The notes under the pieces were generated by a model, which saw nothing but the letters and a program-made list of their open reading frames with translations, searched no databases and was not told where the DNA came from. From positions 18,696 to 82,695 of the forward strand of contig NZ_MNBL01000054.1 in the NCBI RefSeq assembly GCF_001879695.1: a DNA stretch of 64,000 nucleotides, read 5' to 3'. The DNA is from Nioella sediminis. Its GTDB lineage: Bacteria > Pseudomonadota > Alphaproteobacteria > Rhodobacterales > Rhodobacteraceae. The position numbers and the translations under genes were made by a program. This document shows, piece after piece, positions 63,501 to 64,000 of the stretch (position 1 is its first letter; each line of letters opens with the position of its first letter).

Positions 63501-64000
63501 GGGTCCGACAGCATCTCCTCCAGCACCGGCGCGGGGTCGGGCCGGTCGACGTCCAGAACGGCCACCGAGACACCGGGGAATTCGCGCGGGATCACGCGGG
63601 CAGGCCCCATGATGGTGGCTTTCGACGGGTAAGGCAGCGGTTCGCTGCGGACCTGCGCGGCACCGTTCGTGACCACGTCGATATGCAGCGGCCCCTGCCC
63701 TTCATCGGCCCAGGCCTGCGCGAGGTAGAAGAGCGACCAGAACCCCTGTTCCTGCATCCGGTGGAAGAAGCTCGACCCCGGGCGGTGATGTTCGCCTTGG
63801 GTCAGCAGCCACAGATGCGTGATGCGGGTGGGCAGGCTGCCCGCCTCGGCCAGCGTGCGCAGCAGTTGGTCATAGCCTTCCCGGCCCCTCTCGGGCGGCA
63901 GGACAAAGCCCGATTTGGTGCGTGCGAAGGCGTCGCCGGGGGTGACCAGCGTCACGGGATGGCCCGCTTCGCGCAGCCGGTCGGCCAGAGTGGCGGCGAC
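60494..64000 (-). CDS. Type I polyketide synthase, C-terminal part (KR-DH-ACP-TE), cut by the right edge
   Basis: The frame is open to 64000, giving 1168 visible residues. Positions below count from the GTG at 63955. The ketoreductase has an NADPH motif TGGYGGIG (191-198) and active-site residues in VDYVAANDYLNAFA (Tyr351, Asn355). The dehydratase has LDQHRTGAGDALLPGTG (His436) and VDLATGWAME (Asp600). The acyl carrier has FDLGGHSLIAV with Ser809. The thioesterase has GGFSGGG with Ser955. KR before DH differs from the usual DH-KR order. KS and AT domains, if present, lie upstream, beyond the window. A TE implies release of the finished chain. Catalytic residues are all present, so it looks functional. 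Confidence 0.93.
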   Translation of the reverse strand, partial: VAATLADRLREAGHPVTLVTPGDAFARTKSGFVLPPERGREGYDQLLRTLAEAGSLPTRITHLWLLTQGEHHRPGSSFFHRMQEQGFWSLFYLAQAWADEGQGPLHIDVVTNGAAQVRSEPLPYPSKATIMGPARVIPREFPGVSVAVLDVDRPDPAPVLEEMLSDPDSRIAAIRAGKRFEQGWKRVDLPEADTLDIREGATVLLTGGYGGIGTSVAEELIRRHKARIVLVSRTGLPPRDRWQSLLKNAAPTDRTAARIRAVERLEAAGGAVLPLAADVSNVEDMRAAVAKAEATFGPINGVIHAAGVIDDAPMLAKTPTSIEEVFTPKIHGTQVLDTLFPDGTLDWMVLFSSSSTATAPAGQVDYVAANDYLNAFAKSRSGGKTRVLAIDWGIWSGVGMAAEAMQAREAEPPAPVPVTLPLLDTAGFDADGNRRFAAHWRPESRWVLDQHRTGAGDALLPGTGYLELVAEALEGQGEDRPFEIRDLWFLRPLRTEDGQTTRIRLTLPRSDQGYGLRVESAPEGAGWDVNAEADIRILPMDPPARLDIPALEARMGEPMRAEAGQSLTSPQEAHLRFGPGWRVLRETRMGQGEGLARLSLDSHDPRWRLPPGMVDLATGWAMELIEGYRPDALWVPVNYASVKVFKALPSDVVSYVRNAGDNRASDQTASFNITLAAPDGTVCVEIAGFTIRRLVGNIAFAAAPAKQAEAEGPRPLSPAEERLRHNIAQGIRPEEGAEAFLKGLASPLPQVLISSLDLDALIAQAGTETEEAQASHGFERPELDSDFVEPEGPIEETLAGFWRDLLGVAQVGAEDSFFDLGGHSLIAVRLFAMVKKTWAVDFPISVLFEAPTIRKIAGLVEAQGISAKAGEDAPKREEPARRFTHLVPMHQGEGGPKTPFFLVAGMFGNVLNLRHLAHLLGHDRPFYGMQAKGLFGEDEPHRSVKEAARDYIAEIRQVQPHGPYMLGGFSGGGITAYEIAQQLTAEGEEVAALIMLDTPLPQRRELTRADRIAIQMQELKAGGFAYPFTWLARRIRWEVAKRRQKQDDAGESPVFHNAAIEAAFLESVASYHLQPWHGPLTLFRPPLVGKWQVGDGRLVNSERAYVTHDNDWTEWAPELQVFEVPGDHDSMVLEPNVRVLAARMGKVIEAADRARLVAQAWEGSHAAE

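Noticed and set aside
1..64000. CRISPR arrays, insertion sequences, rRNA genes
   Set aside because: No regularly spaced repeats, transposase frames with terminal repeats, or rRNA-like sequence were seen.

Overview
The window is high-GC chromosomal DNA from an alphaproteobacterium, most likely a member of the Rhodobacteraceae (Roseobacter group). Supporting signs are the gene order pyrH-frr-uppS-cdsA-dxr-rseP-bamA-skp-fabZ-lpxA-lpxI-lpxB, LpxI in place of LpxH, a class II DAHP synthase, a single-polypeptide B12-dependent ribonucleotide reductase, a two-domain cold-shock protein and a PAS_5-family protein. This placement is inferred from gene content; no 16S rRNA is present.

Region by region: 1-7.9 kb holds a partial yicC, a PAS protein, class II DAHP synthase, a GlxA-type AraC regulator, a small unknown gene, glnE and a YbaK-type deacylase. 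7.9-20.0 kb is one long minus-strand run for UMP kinase, ribosome recycling, isoprenoid and phospholipid precursors, envelope proteolysis, outer-membrane protein assembly and lipid A; it contains an overlooked 41-residue membrane protein. 20.2-28.7 kb has miaA, an AraC regulator and a peptide/opine-type ABC importer with an over-long second permease, fused ATPases and a terminator just after the binding-protein gene. 28.7-34.3 kb carries nrdJ with a probable NrdR operator and an elaborate palindromic 3' region, a GT2 glycosyltransferase and tRNA-Pro(TGG). 34.4-42.0 kb is housekeeping: a DUF192 protein, cold-shock protein, pdxH, fabI, gpt, aroKB, a 45-residue membrane protein, a large secreted unknown and xerD.

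From 42.1 kb to the right edge the window is accessory in character: a surface glycan / natural product island. Its first half (42.1-54.1 kb) has a GMC oxidoreductase plus SDR pair, a WecG-type transferase, two Gfo/Idh dehydrogenases (one fused to an epimerase), another epimerase, GT4 and GT2 transferases, a BY-kinase-like ATPase and a separate Wzz-like co-polymerase. Its second half (54.2-64.0 kb, minus strand) is a tightly coupled operon: a type I PKS (KR-DH-ACP-TE, cut by the right edge), a GT2 glycosyltransferase, a 1519-residue NRPS (formyltransferase, condensation remnant, adenylation domain with an inserted luciferase-like monooxygenase, carrier) and a phosphopantetheinyl transferase.

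The NRPS reads as an initiation module. Its specificity residues are close to the textbook glycine code, and an FMN monooxygenase sits inside the adenylation domain. It has no thioesterase, whereas the PKS ends in one, so the NRPS probably starts a chain that the PKS finishes. A glycosyltransferase lies between them and polysaccharide genes are adjacent, so a glycosylated or glycan-linked formyl-aminoacyl polyketide is plausible but unproven. This is the best candidate for an undescribed system here.

Reading-frame calls rest on the sequence and family motifs. Promoters, operators and product predictions are inference. No homology search, RNA folding program or structure prediction was run.
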